Assembly: GCF_024723735.1 (NCBI RefSeq) | Contig: NZ_JANQDU010000004.1 | Coordinates: forward strand, 186,001 to 250,000 | DNA: 64,000 nt | From: Frigidibacter sp. ROC022 | GTDB taxonomy: Bacteria > Pseudomonadota > Alphaproteobacteria > Rhodobacterales > Rhodobacteraceae | Direction of reading: 5' to 3' | In this document: positions 8,233 to 17,285 of the stretch, piece by piece | Layout: every line of letters begins with the position of its first letter | Numbering within the stretch: position 1 is the first letter of the stretch | Notes under the pieces: model-generated | Told to the model about the DNA's origin: nothing | Seen by the model: the letters and a program-made list of their open reading frames with translations, nothing else | Database searches by the model: none | Translations under genes and position numbers: made by a program

Positions 8233-8879
8233 TCCGGGAATTCTCGCTGAACGATCTGGTCTTCCTGCTGGAAGCGCTGCGCTGGACGGTGCTGCTGGCG
8301 CTGGTCGCCGCGGTCGGCGGCGGGCTGCTGGGCCTGCTGGTCGCCATCCTGCGCACCCTGGCCTTCCGGCCGGCGAACTGGCTGGCGCTGAGCTACATCA
8401 ACCTGGTGCAGGGCACGCCGCTGCTGGGGCAACTCTTCGTGTTCTTCTTCGGACTGCCGCTCCTGGGCGTCAATGTCGACGCCTGGGTCGCTGCTTCGAT
8501 CTCGCTGTCGATCTATGCCTCGGCCTTTCTCGGCGAGATATGGCGTGGCAGCCTGCAGTCGGTCTCGTCGCGTCAGTGGGAGGCCGGGGCCAGTCTCGGC
8601 CTGACCTACATGCAGCGGCTGACCCATGTGATCCTGCCGCAGGCGATCCGCATCTCGATCGCGCCGACCGTCGGTTTCCTGGTGCAACTGGTCAAGAACA
8701 CCTCTCTGGCGGCGCTGATCGGCTTTGTCGAACTCACCCGGGCCAGCCAGATCATCACGGCGGCGACCTTCGCGCCGCTGACGGTCTACGGCATCGCCGC
8801 GGTTCTCTACTTCGTTGTCTGCTTCAGCCTGTCGCAACTCAGCCAGCGACTGGAAAGGAAATACCATGCCCCTCGTTGA
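8229..8879 (+). CDS. Polar amino-acid ABC transporter permease (second)
   Basis: Second HisM/HisQ-type permease, 216 aa. It has the motif SYINLVQGTPLLGQLF, then the ATPase-contact loop SAFLGEIWRGSLQSVSSRQWEAGASLGL. It overlaps its neighbours by 4 bp upstream and 14 bp downstream, so the three transporter genes are one tightly coupled unit. Confidence 0.92.
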   Translation: MIREFSLNDLVFLLEALRWTVLLALVAAVGGGLLGLLVAILRTLAFRPANWLALSYINLVQGTPLLGQLFVFFFGLPLLGVNVDAWVAASISLSIYASAFLGEIWRGSLQSVSSRQWEAGASLGLTYMQRLTHVILPQAIRISIAPTVGFLVQLVKNTSLAALIGFVELTRASQIITAATFAPLTVYGIAAVLYFVVCFSLSQLSQRLERKYHAPR

Positions 8880-9597
8880 TCTTGCGGATGTTCACAAGAG
8901 TTTCGGCGCCGTCCCGGTTCTCAAGGGAATTTCGCTGACGCTGGAAAAGGGCGAGATCGTTGCCGTCATCGGCCGCTCCGGTTCCGGCAAATCGACGATG
9001 CTGCGCTGCATCAACGGGCTGGAACTGGTGCAGTCGGGCAGGATCGTGGTGGACGGGATCGAGCTGACCGCCCCGGGCGCCGACCTGAACGCGCTGCGCG
9101 CCCGCGCCGGGATGGTGTTCCAGAGCTACAACCTGTTCCCGCATCTCTCGGTCGAGCGCAATGTGATGCTGGCGCTGAAACTGGTGCGCAAGATGAGCAC
9201 CGAGGACGCGCGCAGCCTTGCCCATGCCATGGTCGCCAAGGTCGGGCTGGCCGACAAGCTGTCGGCCTTTCCCGACGAGCTGTCGGGCGGCCAGCAACAG
9301 CGGGTCGCGATTGCCCGGTCACTGGCGATGCAGCCGACATTGATGCTGTTCGACGAGATCACCTCGGCGCTGGACCCGGAACTGGTGGGAGAGGTGCTGC
9401 GGGTGCTGGAGAGCGTCGCGGAAGAGGGCATGACGATGATGCTCGTCACCCACGAGATGAACTTTGCCCGGAATGTCGCCGACCGGGTGATCTTCATGCA
9501 CGAGGGCCGGATTCACGAAGACGGCCCGGCGCGTGAAACCCTGTCGGCGCCGCGAACGGACGAGCTGAAGAGCTTTCTGAGCGCCGTCCTGCACTGA
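8866..9597 (+). CDS. Polar amino-acid ABC transporter ATP-binding protein
   Basis: ATPase of 243 aa energising the preceding permeases. Walker A GRSGSGKS starts at residue 36; the signature LSGGQQQR is near 139; Walker B LMLFDEITSALDP has Asp163 and Glu164; the switch His lies in VTHEMNFARN. This last sequence is typical of GlnQ/HisP-type ATPases. ATG 8866 follows a GGAAAGGAA ribosome site and lies inside the end of the second permease gene. Confidence 0.94.
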   Translation: MPLVDLADVHKSFGAVPVLKGISLTLEKGEIVAVIGRSGSGKSTMLRCINGLELVQSGRIVVDGIELTAPGADLNALRARAGMVFQSYNLFPHLSVERNVMLALKLVRKMSTEDARSLAHAMVAKVGLADKLSAFPDELSGGQQQRVAIARSLAMQPTLMLFDEITSALDPELVGEVLRVLESVAEEGMTMMLVTHEMNFARNVADRVIFMHEGRIHEDGPARETLSAPRTDELKSFLSAVLH

Positions 9598-9637
9598 CGA
9601 ACAACCAACCAAGAAACCGCTTAAGGGAGAAGAAGCG

Positions 9638-10426
9638 ATGTTCAAGAAACTGACCAGAATTGTATCGGCCGGGCTGCTTGCGGCCAGCGCCTTGGCAGCG
9701 CCGGGCGCGGCCGGAGACCTGCAGGACATCCTGTCGGCGGGCAAGGTCCGGATCGGGGTTCCGGTGGATGTCGCGCCCTTCGGGTCGAACGACGAGAACA
9801 ACCAGCCCGTCGGCCTGGACGTGGACATGGCCCACAACATCGCCGAGGCCCTGGGGGTCGAACTCGAACTGCAGCAGATCACCGGCGCGAACCGGATTCC
9901 CTATCTGCTGACCGGCAAGCTGGACATCGTGATCTCGGTGATGGGCGCCACCCCGCAGCGGGCGTTGCAGATCGCCTTCAGCTCGCCCTATTCGGCGGTG
10001 TCGAGCGGCGTCTTCGGGCCGGACTCGATCCCGGTCTCGAAACCGGAGGATCTGACCGACCAGACCATCGCCGTCGCGCGCGGCACGACCCAGGACCTGC
10101 TGCTGACCAAACTGGCGCCGAACGCGAAGATTCAGCGCTATGACGACGACGCGACCGCTGCGGCGGCCTTCACCTCGGGTCAGGCCGAACTGTTCGCGAC
10201 CGCCGATATCGTCGCCAAGGTGATGATGATGCAGGACCCCAGCCTGGAGCTGAAGCCGAAGTTCATCATGGCCTTCAACCCGACCTACATCGGGGTTCGG
10301 CAGGACAGCCCGGCACTGCTGCAATGGCTGAACACCTTCGTGCATGTCGGGATGCTGGACGGCTCGCTGGCTGCCCTGACCGAGAAGTGGCTGGGCACCC
10401 CGCTGCCCGATCTGCAGCCTCTCTGA
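9638..10426 (+). CDS. Amino-acid ABC transporter substrate-binding protein
   Basis: Periplasmic binding protein of the SBP_bac_3 family, 262 aa. The signal peptide spans about residues 1-25. Mature features are GKVRIGVPVDVAPFG, the GLDVDMAHNIAEALGVELEL motif (PROSITE-like signature of family 3) and RIPYLLTGKLDIVISVMGATPQR. AAGGGAGAAG precedes the ATG. The gene is 40 bp behind the ATPase. The ligand cannot be read directly; the following deacylase suggests an N-acylated or otherwise derivatised amino acid. Confidence 0.92.
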   Translation: MFKKLTRIVSAGLLAASALAAPGAAGDLQDILSAGKVRIGVPVDVAPFGSNDENNQPVGLDVDMAHNIAEALGVELELQQITGANRIPYLLTGKLDIVISVMGATPQRALQIAFSSPYSAVSSGVFGPDSIPVSKPEDLTDQTIAVARGTTQDLLLTKLAPNAKIQRYDDDATAAAAFTSGQAELFATADIVAKVMMMQDPSLELKPKFIMAFNPTYIGVRQDSPALLQWLNTFVHVGMLDGSLAALTEKWLGTPLPDLQPL

Positions 10427-10444
10427 ACCTGTTTCGAAACCTTC

Positions 10445-10470
10445 CGGCAGGGGGCTGCGGTCCCCTGCCG
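10445..10470 (+). terminator. Intergenic hairpin after the substrate-binding protein gene
   Basis: A perfect 9-bp stem, CGGCAGGGG (10445-10453) and CCCCTGCCG (10462-10470), with an 8-nt loop. No T-run follows, so it may protect the 3' end of the binding-protein mRNA or attenuate read-through into the deacylase gene rather than fully terminate. Confidence 0.5.
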
Positions 10471-10506
10471 ATCCCCTGTTCATGACTGCATAGAAAGCTG
10501 GGCCTC

Positions 10507-11514
10507 ATGTCTTCGGCGCATACCACGATCGACTTCGACCGCAATGGCAAGCAGGTCGGCTTTGTCGACATTCCGCATTCGCCGCATGACGATGCCTGGG
10601 GCGCCACGCGGCTGCCGCTGGCCGTCATCAAGAACGGCAACGGCCCGACGGCAATTCTGCTGGCCGGCAATCACGGTGACGAGTACGAAGGCCCGATCAC
10701 GCTGGGCGAGATGATCCGCGATCTCGATCCGGCCGAGGTCAGCGGCCGCCTGATCTTCCTGCCGGCGCTGAATCTGCCGGCGGTCCTGGCGGGGCAGAGA
10801 ACCTCGCCCGTGGACGGGTTGAACCTGAACCGGACCTTTCCCGGCGATCCGCGCGGCACAATCACCCAACAGATCTCGGCCTATGTCAGCGATGTGCTGA
10901 TGCCGATGGGCGACGCCTATCTGGACCTGCATTCCGGCGGCTCGTCGCTCAACATCCTGCCGAGCGCGATCATCGAGCCGAGTCACGACCCGGAACTGCG
11001 GCGTCGCAACACCGCCGCCGTGGTCGCCTTCGGCGCACCGCTGACGGTGGTGATCGACAATCTCGGCGAGCCGCGGACCTCGACCGCCACGGCGGTGCGG
11101 GCGGGGCTCATCACCGTCGGCACCGAAATGGGGGGCGCCGGCACCGTCTCTCTCGAAGCGCTGGCGATCTGCCGGCGCGGGGTGCGCAACGTTCTGGCGC
11201 ATCTGGGAATCACCGAGTCCAGCGGCGCACCGGTGCCGGAGCGCCCGGAGGCGATCCTGCGCATCCCGGGCCACGATGGCTATCTGCTGTCGCCATGCAA
11301 CGGGGTTTTCGAGCCCTATCATCCGCTTGGAACCCAGGTGAGCGCGGGCCAGGCGGCGGGATGCATCCACAATCTGGGCGACCCTTCTCGCCAACCGGAA
11401 CTGTTGCGATATGCTGCGGACGGCGTCGTCTATGGGCGCCGCCAGCCGGGTCGGGTCACCGCCGGCAACTGCTGCGTCGCGGTTGCGGCGCCCTTCGAAG
11501 GGGAATTGGATTGA
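10507..11514 (+). CDS. Succinylglutamate desuccinylase/aspartoacylase-family deacylase, DoeB-like
   Basis: Zinc-dependent amidohydrolase of 335 aa in the AstE/ASPA (M14-like) family. Zinc ligands are visible as H56 and E59 in GNHGDEYEGP and H142 in DLHSGG. Arg109 lies in NLNRTFPG, and a catalytic Glu is at E207 in GTEMGG. The overall pattern (PxVIKNGxGPTAxLxxGNHGDEYEGP, TSPVDGLNLNRTFPG) is close to the N-acetyl-diaminobutyrate deacetylase DoeB of ectoine degradation. However, none of the other ectoine genes is present, so only N-acyl amino-acid deacylation is claimed. Confidence 0.83.
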   Translation: MSSAHTTIDFDRNGKQVGFVDIPHSPHDDAWGATRLPLAVIKNGNGPTAILLAGNHGDEYEGPITLGEMIRDLDPAEVSGRLIFLPALNLPAVLAGQRTSPVDGLNLNRTFPGDPRGTITQQISAYVSDVLMPMGDAYLDLHSGGSSLNILPSAIIEPSHDPELRRRNTAAVVAFGAPLTVVIDNLGEPRTSTATAVRAGLITVGTEMGGAGTVSLEALAICRRGVRNVLAHLGITESSGAPVPERPEAILRIPGHDGYLLSPCNGVFEPYHPLGTQVSAGQAAGCIHNLGDPSRQPELLRYAADGVVYGRRQPGRVTAGNCCVAVAAPFEGELD

Positions 11515-11563
11515 GCCAGCAAGGCCGGGCGCCGGATACCAGAGCCGCAAGCGGGCGGGTGAC

Positions 11564-12535
11564 ATGAGCGGGCGCGGCGCGGGGGACGGGCTGCACCCGG
11601 TCCTGGCCGAGGCCGTTACGGCACGGTTGCAGGGGCCGCGTTACAGCGAACTGACGATCGAGGAGGCGCGGGAGCTGAGCCGCTCCCGTCAGGGGGCGCC
11701 GACCCGTTTGCCGCCGGTCTTCGCGGTCGGGGATGTCTCGATCGAGAGCGACGCGGGGCCGATCCCGGCGCGGCTCTACCGGCCCTCGGGTAAGTCGATG
11801 CTGCCCCTGATGGTCTATTTCCACGGCGGCGCCTTCGTGATGGGCGATCTGGAGTCGCATGACGCGATTCTGCGAAAAGTGGTGGCGGATTGCGGGATCA
11901 TGGTCCTGTCGGTGGACTATCGTCTGGCCCCGGAACACCCGTTCCCCGCCGCGATCGACGATGCCGGGGCGGCGCTGCGCCATGTTCTGGCGCGGGCCGA
12001 GGCGATGGGCGCCGATCCGGCCGCAATTCTGGTTGGCGGCGACAGTGCCGGCGGTGCCATAGCGATTGCCGCGGGCCGTGGGCAGCCGCAGGTCGCCGGC
12101 ATGGTGCTGATCTATCCGGTCACCGATCTGTCGCGGCTGGGCGAGACCGAGAGCTATCGGCGGTTCGGAAGCGGTGCCGTCGGTCTGTCGCTGGACGACA
12201 TGCAATGGGCGACCGGGCTCTATGCACCGGACCCGGCAAGCCGGCTGGACTGGCGCTGCTCGCCCCTGCGCGCCGAGCCGCCGCTCGACATGCCGCCGGC
12301 CTTTGTCGTCACCGCCGAACTGGATGTCCTGCGCAGCGAGGGCGAGACCTTTGCCGGGCTGCTTGCCGACAACGGCTGCCAAGTCGAGCATCTGGCGGTC
12401 CGGGGTGTCAATCACGGGTTCATCGCCGCGTTCGGCAAGGTGCCGCAGGCCGACAGCGCCATTGCCGCGCTCGCAGACTGGATCGACCGGACATGCCGGC
12501 CGGAAACGATTGAGCCGGGGAGGGTGACGTCGTAG
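11564..12535 (+). CDS. Alpha/beta hydrolase of the hormone-sensitive lipase type
   Basis: Cytoplasmic esterase/amidase of 323 aa. Oxyanion-hole motif HGGA at 87-90 (YFHGGAFVMGDLESHD), nucleophile Ser161 in GDSAGG, catalytic Asp254 in ELDVLRSEG and His284 in VNHGF. The family hydrolyses short-chain esters and related acyl bonds. It lies 49 bp after the deacylase and is likely in the same operon, providing a second hydrolytic step on the imported compound. ATG 11564 begins the family-like N-terminus; no clear ribosome site was seen. Confidence 0.86.
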   Translation: MSGRGAGDGLHPVLAEAVTARLQGPRYSELTIEEARELSRSRQGAPTRLPPVFAVGDVSIESDAGPIPARLYRPSGKSMLPLMVYFHGGAFVMGDLESHDAILRKVVADCGIMVLSVDYRLAPEHPFPAAIDDAGAALRHVLARAEAMGADPAAILVGGDSAGGAIAIAAGRGQPQVAGMVLIYPVTDLSRLGETESYRRFGSGAVGLSLDDMQWATGLYAPDPASRLDWRCSPLRAEPPLDMPPAFVVTAELDVLRSEGETFAGLLADNGCQVEHLAVRGVNHGFIAAFGKVPQADSAIAALADWIDRTCRPETIEPGRVTS

Positions 12536-12625
12536 CCTGCGCCGGCAGGGCGCCCCGCCGGGACGTCCATCCAGGCGATCCGACGGGATCGTGCAACGAA
12601 CCCAGCAGCGAAAGATCTTCAGACC

Positions 12626-13438
12626 ATGACCCGTATGCCCCGATCCCTCCAGAAGGGCCTCGCCTTTCGCCAGAAGCTGCGCACCGGGCAGATTGTCAGC
12701 GGCGCATGGTCGACCCTCGGGTCGCCCGAGATCGCCTATGGCATGGCGCGGGCCGGGCTCGATTATGTCCTGGTGGACCTGGAGCATGGAAAGGGCGGGA
12801 TCGACGGGCTTTCGGCGCAGGTTCAGGCGCTGGCCGGGCTCGACACGGCGATCATGGTGCGGTTGCCGGAACACGGGGCGGGGGACATCAAGCGGATTCT
12901 GGATGCCGGTGCCAATGCGCTGCTTGCGCCGCAGGTCAACGCGGCGGCCGAGGCGGCCGGGATCATCGAGGCTTCCCTGTTCCCGCCGGAGGGCCGGCGC
13001 GGGGTGGCGGTCGGATCCATTGCTGCGGCCGACTGGGGCTATGAGCCGGAGAGCTATTTCGCCAATGCCAACGAGGCCCTGACCATCCTGACCCAGGTCG
13101 AGACCCCGCAGGCGGTCGAGACCCTGCCCGAGGTTCTGGCCCTGTCGCGGCTGGACGGGATATTCGTCGGCCCGAACGATCTGTCGGCCGCGATGGGCAT
13201 GTTCCGCGACTATGACAACCCGGCGTTCCGTGACGCCTTCGCGCAGGTGATGGAACGAACGCTGGCGGCAGGCAAGGTCTTCGGGGCGCTGCCGTTCCCC
13301 GGCATGGAGCCCGCCCGCCTGTTTGCAGGCGGGGCGCAGGTGGTGACCGGCGGCGCCGACATGGCGCTTGTCCGGGCGGGCGCGCAGGCCATCGTCGCGC
13401 AGGCCGAGGAGTGCCGCCGAACCAAGGGCAAGGGCTGA
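12626..13438 (+). CDS. HpcH/HpaI-family class II aldolase
   Basis: Metal-dependent pyruvate aldolase of 270 aa (4-hydroxy-2-oxo-acid aldolase type). Visible family landmarks: YVLVDLEHG with His54, MVRLPE with Arg79, QVETPQAVE with metal ligand Glu159, and VGPNDLSAAMG with metal ligand Asp185. PPEGRRG at 120-126 is the usual substrate loop. It follows the esterase by 90 bp and probably ends the IclR-linked catabolic operon by releasing pyruvate or glyoxylate plus an aldehyde. The true substrate is unknown. Confidence 0.88.
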   Translation: MTRMPRSLQKGLAFRQKLRTGQIVSGAWSTLGSPEIAYGMARAGLDYVLVDLEHGKGGIDGLSAQVQALAGLDTAIMVRLPEHGAGDIKRILDAGANALLAPQVNAAAEAAGIIEASLFPPEGRRGVAVGSIAAADWGYEPESYFANANEALTILTQVETPQAVETLPEVLALSRLDGIFVGPNDLSAAMGMFRDYDNPAFRDAFAQVMERTLAAGKVFGALPFPGMEPARLFAGGAQVVTGGADMALVRAGAQAIVAQAEECRRTKGKG

Positions 13439-13474
13439 ACGTCCCCCGGTATTCCGCTTTTCCGATGTCGGCGC

Positions 13475-13480
13475 TTGACA
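13475..13480 (+). promoter_or_regulatory. Possible -35 element of the tripartite transporter operon
   Basis: A perfect TTGACA lies 110 bp upstream of the binding-protein start. No good -10 is seen at normal spacing. The large near-palindrome at 13510-13537 lies just downstream. Confidence 0.3.
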
Positions 13481-13509
13481 GGATTGCGGGAGCAGTGCAC
13501 CTGTGGGCT

Positions 13510-13537
13510 AACTGGTATCTCAGTTGAGGTATCAGTT
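13510..13537. promoter_or_regulatory. Candidate GntR operator upstream of the tctCAB-type operon
   Basis: A 28-bp near-palindrome with outer arms AACTG and CAGTT and inner CTCA and TGAG; only the purine/pyrimidine choice differs at a few positions. A related sequence, sharing ACTG, TATCTCA and AG at the same spacing, occurs at 17286-17303 beside the gntR gene. This supports recognition by that regulator. Confidence 0.5.
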
Positions 13538-13589
13538 TGGTTGTCAGCCAGGGCCGTCTGGCCGGGATACTGAACTGGGAGGAAGTATC

Positions 13590-14540
13590 ATGAAGAGACT
13601 GATCAAATCCGGGGCCTTGGCCGCCGCATTTCTGGGCTTCGGAGCCTTGCAGGCCGCAGCGGAATTCCCCGAGAGCCAGATCACCATGATCGTGCCGTTC
13701 GGCGCCGGTGGCGGTTCGGATCGCGTGGCGCGGACCGTGGACCAGTTCTGGCAGCAAGAGACCGGCGACAGTTTCAATTTTCAGTATCAGCCCGGCGCCG
13801 CCGGTTCGGTCGGTACCGCTGCCATCGCGAATGCCAGCCCGGATGGCTATACCATCGGCATCGTGAACCTGCCGAACATGGTTGTGCAGCCGGTGGTCGG
13901 AACCGGCACCTTCGCGCTGGACGGCTTTGATTACATCGGCCGGGTCAATTCCGACCCGATCGTGCTGATGGTGCCGGATGCCAGCCCCTACAAGACGCTG
14001 GAAGACTTCGTCGCCGCGGCCAAGGAAGCGCCGGGCACGCTGACCCTGGCGATCACCGGCACCATGGGAGCGGCGCATCTGGCGGCCCTGCAGATGATGG
14101 ACGGCGCCGGGATCGAAGTGACCCTGGTGCCGACCCAGGGCGGCGCGAACACCGTCGCGCGGATCGCCGGTGGTCATGTCACGGCCGGGCTGATCGGGCT
14201 GGGTCTCTACACCAGCCAGGACAATGGCCGGGCGCTGGCGCTCACCGCCGATGCCCGCTCGGATTTTGCGCCGGATGTCCCGACCTTCTCGGAAAAGGGC
14301 ATCTCGCTGGACCTTGCGACGGCGCGGATCATCGTTGCGCCGGCGGGACTGCCCGAGGACGCGCTGGCCTATCTGCGGTCGACGCTTGAGAAGGTCACCG
14401 AAAGCGAAGGCTTCATCACCGCTTCGGCCGAACAGGGCCAGGGCGCGATCTGGCAGGATGGCGAGGCGCTGGAGGCTTCGGTCAAGGCGATGGAAGAGAG
14501 CATCACCGGCCTGCTGCGCAAATACGAGTTGATCGACTAG
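13590..14540 (+). CDS. Tripartite tricarboxylate transporter substrate-binding protein (TctC family)
   Basis: Periplasmic receptor of 316 aa. Signal peptide about residues 1-23. The mature start FPESQITMIVPFGAGGGSDRVAR is the TctC/Bug-family hallmark, followed by PGAAGSVGTAAIANASPDGYTIG. These proteins bind carboxylates such as citrate, aromatic acids or sugar acids. GGGAGGAAG precedes ATG 13590. It heads a three-gene transporter operon in the order C-A-B. Confidence 0.92.
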   Translation: MKRLIKSGALAAAFLGFGALQAAAEFPESQITMIVPFGAGGGSDRVARTVDQFWQQETGDSFNFQYQPGAAGSVGTAAIANASPDGYTIGIVNLPNMVVQPVVGTGTFALDGFDYIGRVNSDPIVLMVPDASPYKTLEDFVAAAKEAPGTLTLAITGTMGAAHLAALQMMDGAGIEVTLVPTQGGANTVARIAGGHVTAGLIGLGLYTSQDNGRALALTADARSDFAPDVPTFSEKGISLDLATARIIVAPAGLPEDALAYLRSTLEKVTESEGFITASAEQGQGAIWQDGEALEASVKAMEESITGLLRKYELID

Positions 14541-14573
14541 CGCCGTCCGCGCGGGACCGGGAGACCCATCCAG

Positions 14574-16103
14574 ATGTCTCTAGCTCAGAGCATTGCCGCG
14601 GCGACGGACCCGATGGTCCTGATGATGATCGTGCTGGCGACCGTTTTCGGCGCGATCATCGGCGCCCTGCCGGGCTTCAGTTCGGTCATGGCGATCTCGC
14701 TCCTGCTGCCGGTCGTCTATCCGATGGACCCGCTGATGGGGCTTCTGGTCCTAGGGTCGATCTATATGGGGGCGATGTACGGGGATGCCAATGCAGCGAT
14801 CCTGCTGAACATTCCCGGCACCGCCTCGTCGCTGCCGACCACCTTCGACGGGTTTCCGATGACCCGGCAGGGCCGCGCCCGCGAGGCGATGCTGGCGGCC
14901 CTTGCCGGTTCGGTCTTCGGCGGCGTGACCGGGGTTCTGGTCCTGCTCCTGAGCTTCGGGGCGCTGGCGGAGTTCTCGCTGCGATTCGGTCCGCAGGAGT
15001 ATTTCTGGCTGACGGTGCTGGGCCTGACGACCATTGCAGCGCTGTCGGAAGGCAATATGGTCAAGGGACTGGTCGGCGGCGGGCTGGGCATCGCCATCAG
15101 CCTGATCGGACTGGATTCCTACTGGGGCACGCCGCGCTTCACCTTCGGGCAAAGCTCTCTGATGGCCGGGATCCATCTGATCCCGGCCCTGCTTGGACTG
15201 TTCTGCGTATCGCAGGTCTTCGCCAGTCTGGCGGCGCCCGGGGGGGACCGCCGGGCGCCCGAGATCGGGCCGCAGAAGGATGCCTTGCACAGGGTTCTCC
15301 GGACCATGGTCCGGCGCTGGGACGTGATGCTCCGTTCCTCGGCGATCGGCGTGGTGATCGGGATGCTGCCGGGGGCCGGGGGGCCGATCGCCTCGACCAT
15401 CTCCTATAACGAGACGCGGCGCTGGGACCGGGACAGTTCCAGTTTCGGCAAGGGCCGTGTCGAAGGTGTCTTTGCCTCGGAAGTGGCCAACAACGCGATG
15501 GTCGGCGGCAGCCTGATCCCGATGATGGCGCTGGGAATCCCCGGCAATGTGAACGCCGCGGTGATCCTGGGCGCGCTGCTGTCCTTCGGGATGCGGCCCG
15601 GGATGAACCTGATGACCGACGGCTCGGGCATCGCCATGTCCTTCATGATCGGTCTGCTGATCTCGAGCATCCTGCTGGCGCCTCTGGGCTATTTCCTGAT
15701 CATCCGGGTCTCGACCCTGGTCCTGCGAATCCCACGCACCTATCTGGCGCCGACGATCCTCGTTTTCGCCACGGTCGGTGCCTATTCGGTCACCAACTCG
15801 ATGTATGGGGTCGTCATCATGACCGTCATGGGGATCGGCGGCTATGCCTTCCGCCGTATCGGGATCGAGGCGGCGCCGATCGGCCTGGGGATGATCCTTG
15901 GACCGATCGCCGAGCGCGAGTTCACCAGTTCGATGCTGATCGCGCATGCGCAGGGCAGTTACTGGAGCATCGCGATGCGGCCGATCTCGCTGGTTCTGAT
16001 CGCGCTCTGCCTGCTGTCGATCGCGACGCCGCTGCTGCTGGCGCTGCGCAGCCGGCGGGCGGCCCGGCGCAGGGCCGAGACGACAGCGTCGGAGCAGGCC
16101 TGA
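14574..16103 (+). CDS. Tripartite tricarboxylate transporter large permease (TctA family)
   Basis: Integral membrane protein of 509 aa with about 11-12 helices. Family landmarks are the early GAIIGALPGFSSVMAISLLLPVVYPMDP loop, GSIYMGAMYGDANAAILLNIPGTASSLPTTFDGFP and the internally duplicated GVVIGMLPGAGGPIASTISYNE, with SLIPMMALGIPGN. It catalyses secondary uptake of the carboxylate delivered by the TctC protein. It starts 34 bp after the TctC stop. Confidence 0.93.
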   Translation: MSLAQSIAAATDPMVLMMIVLATVFGAIIGALPGFSSVMAISLLLPVVYPMDPLMGLLVLGSIYMGAMYGDANAAILLNIPGTASSLPTTFDGFPMTRQGRAREAMLAALAGSVFGGVTGVLVLLLSFGALAEFSLRFGPQEYFWLTVLGLTTIAALSEGNMVKGLVGGGLGIAISLIGLDSYWGTPRFTFGQSSLMAGIHLIPALLGLFCVSQVFASLAAPGGDRRAPEIGPQKDALHRVLRTMVRRWDVMLRSSAIGVVIGMLPGAGGPIASTISYNETRRWDRDSSSFGKGRVEGVFASEVANNAMVGGSLIPMMALGIPGNVNAAVILGALLSFGMRPGMNLMTDGSGIAMSFMIGLLISSILLAPLGYFLIIRVSTLVLRIPRTYLAPTILVFATVGAYSVTNSMYGVVIMTVMGIGGYAFRRIGIEAAPIGLGMILGPIAEREFTSSMLIAHAQGSYWSIAMRPISLVLIALCLLSIATPLLLALRSRRAARRRAETTASEQA

Positions 16104-16104
16104 C

Positions 16105-16524
16105 ATGCCGGTTCTCGAGAAGTTCATCCTGGCGGCGGTGATCGTGCTCTGCGCGCTGTTCGCGTTCCAAGCACTGGAGATCAAGCCGCCGGCGCGGGCC
16201 TTCCCGCTTTTCGTCAGCATCCTGACCGGGGCCATGGCGGTTCTTGCCCTGGCCCGCTCGGTGGCGCGGCCCCTGACGGTGCCGATCTTCACCGGAGGCA
16301 CGGGCCGGGTGGTGATGACCGGCGCGGCGGGGCTGGTGCTCTATGTCGTGGTGCTGCCGGTCGGCTACATCCCGGCGACGCTGGGCTTCCTGTTCCTGGG
16401 CTATGTCATGCTGATGCAGGAGAGGTCGGCGCGGTCGATCCTGGCCGCGGCGCTGATCGCGCTGGCCGCCACCGGGTTCACCTGGCTGTGCTTTGCCTAC
16501 TGGCTCGGGGTCAACCTGCCCTGA
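16105..16524 (+). CDS. Tripartite tricarboxylate transporter small subunit (TctB family)
   Basis: Membrane protein of 139 aa with four predicted helices, matching the poorly conserved TctB/DUF1468 family. It starts 1 base after the stop of the large permease. Its position after TctA rather than before it is the less common order. It converges with the gntR gene, with only 3 bp between stops. Confidence 0.82.
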   Translation: MPVLEKFILAAVIVLCALFAFQALEIKPPARAFPLFVSILTGAMAVLALARSVARPLTVPIFTGGTGRVVMTGAAGLVLYVVVLPVGYIPATLGFLFLGYVMLMQERSARSILAAALIALAATGFTWLCFAYWLGVNLP

Positions 16525-16527
16525 TGC

Positions 16528-17196
16528 TCAGTCCGACATCCCCAGGGCCCGACGCCACGACGCCTTCAGATGTGCCGCCATCGCTTCGGCCGCGCGGTCC
16601 CCGTCGCCGTCGATCACACTGCCGAGGATCGTGAGATGCTCGCGGATCGCCCTTTCATCGGTGTAGTTCCGAAGCCGGAACACCAGCCGCGACAGTTGCA
16701 GGCGGCCCAGCATCCGGTCGAAGAGGTCGTTGGCAAAGGCATTGTCCAGCGCCGAGACGAACAGCCTGTGCATCTCGTGGTCAAGCGCGGTCAGCGCGTT
16801 GATCTCGGCAAGGTCGAGCGTTTCGCGCGGCCGGCTCTGTTCGCCCGCGGCCCGGGTCCGGTCGCGCAGCTCGGCCGCCGCGGCCTTGTCGCCGCGCTCG
16901 GCAAAGACGCGCACCGCCTCAATCTCGATCAACAGGCGCATCTGGAAGGCGTCGTTGATGGTCTTCTCGTCGATGTCCAGAATCTTGATGCCGCGCTGCG
17001 GGATCAGCGTCACCACGCCTTCGCCTTCCAGCCGCTTCAGCGCCTCGCGCATCGGGCCCATCGGCATGTCGAGCAGGCCGCACAGTTCGCGCTGCGACAC
17101 AAGCTGCGCCGGACGCAGCGCACCCGCATTCAGCTTCTCCATGAAACGCTCATGGGCCAGATTGCGCAGCGTGGCGGGTTTGGCGGTGTCGGTCAT
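16528..17196 (-). CDS. GntR-family regulator with FCD domain
   Basis: About 222 aa. The winged helix is at residues 10-75 (AQLVSQRELCGLLDMPMGPMREALKRLEGEGVV). The FCD ligand domain contains the metal-binding histidine pattern, with DHEMHRLF near residue 135 and REHLTIL and MAAHL near the C-terminus. ATG 17196 (MTDTAKPATLRNLAHERF) suits the family better than the upstream ATG 17208. It sits between the carboxylate transporter and the divergent dehydratase-sulfatase operon, and likely represses both. Confidence 0.9.
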   Translation of the reverse strand: MTDTAKPATLRNLAHERFMEKLNAGALRPAQLVSQRELCGLLDMPMGPMREALKRLEGEGVVTLIPQRGIKILDIDEKTINDAFQMRLLIEIEAVRVFAERGDKAAAAELRDRTRAAGEQSRPRETLDLAEINALTALDHEMHRLFVSALDNAFANDLFDRMLGRLQLSRLVFRLRNYTDERAIREHLTILGSVIDGDGDRAAEAMAAHLKASWRRALGMSD

Positions 17197-17285
17197 CCGG
17201 GGCGGCATCCTTGCGTCAACGGGCCTGGGCGATCCATCCCGGCTTTGCGAAGCGCAGGGAACCGCAGGTCCGGCTATCGGAGGCC

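Noticed and set aside
10507-11514. Naming the deacylase doeB and the transporter ehuABCD
   Set aside because: Sequence motifs resemble DoeB, but no other ectoine utilisation gene is in the window and the adjacent enzymes belong to other reaction types.
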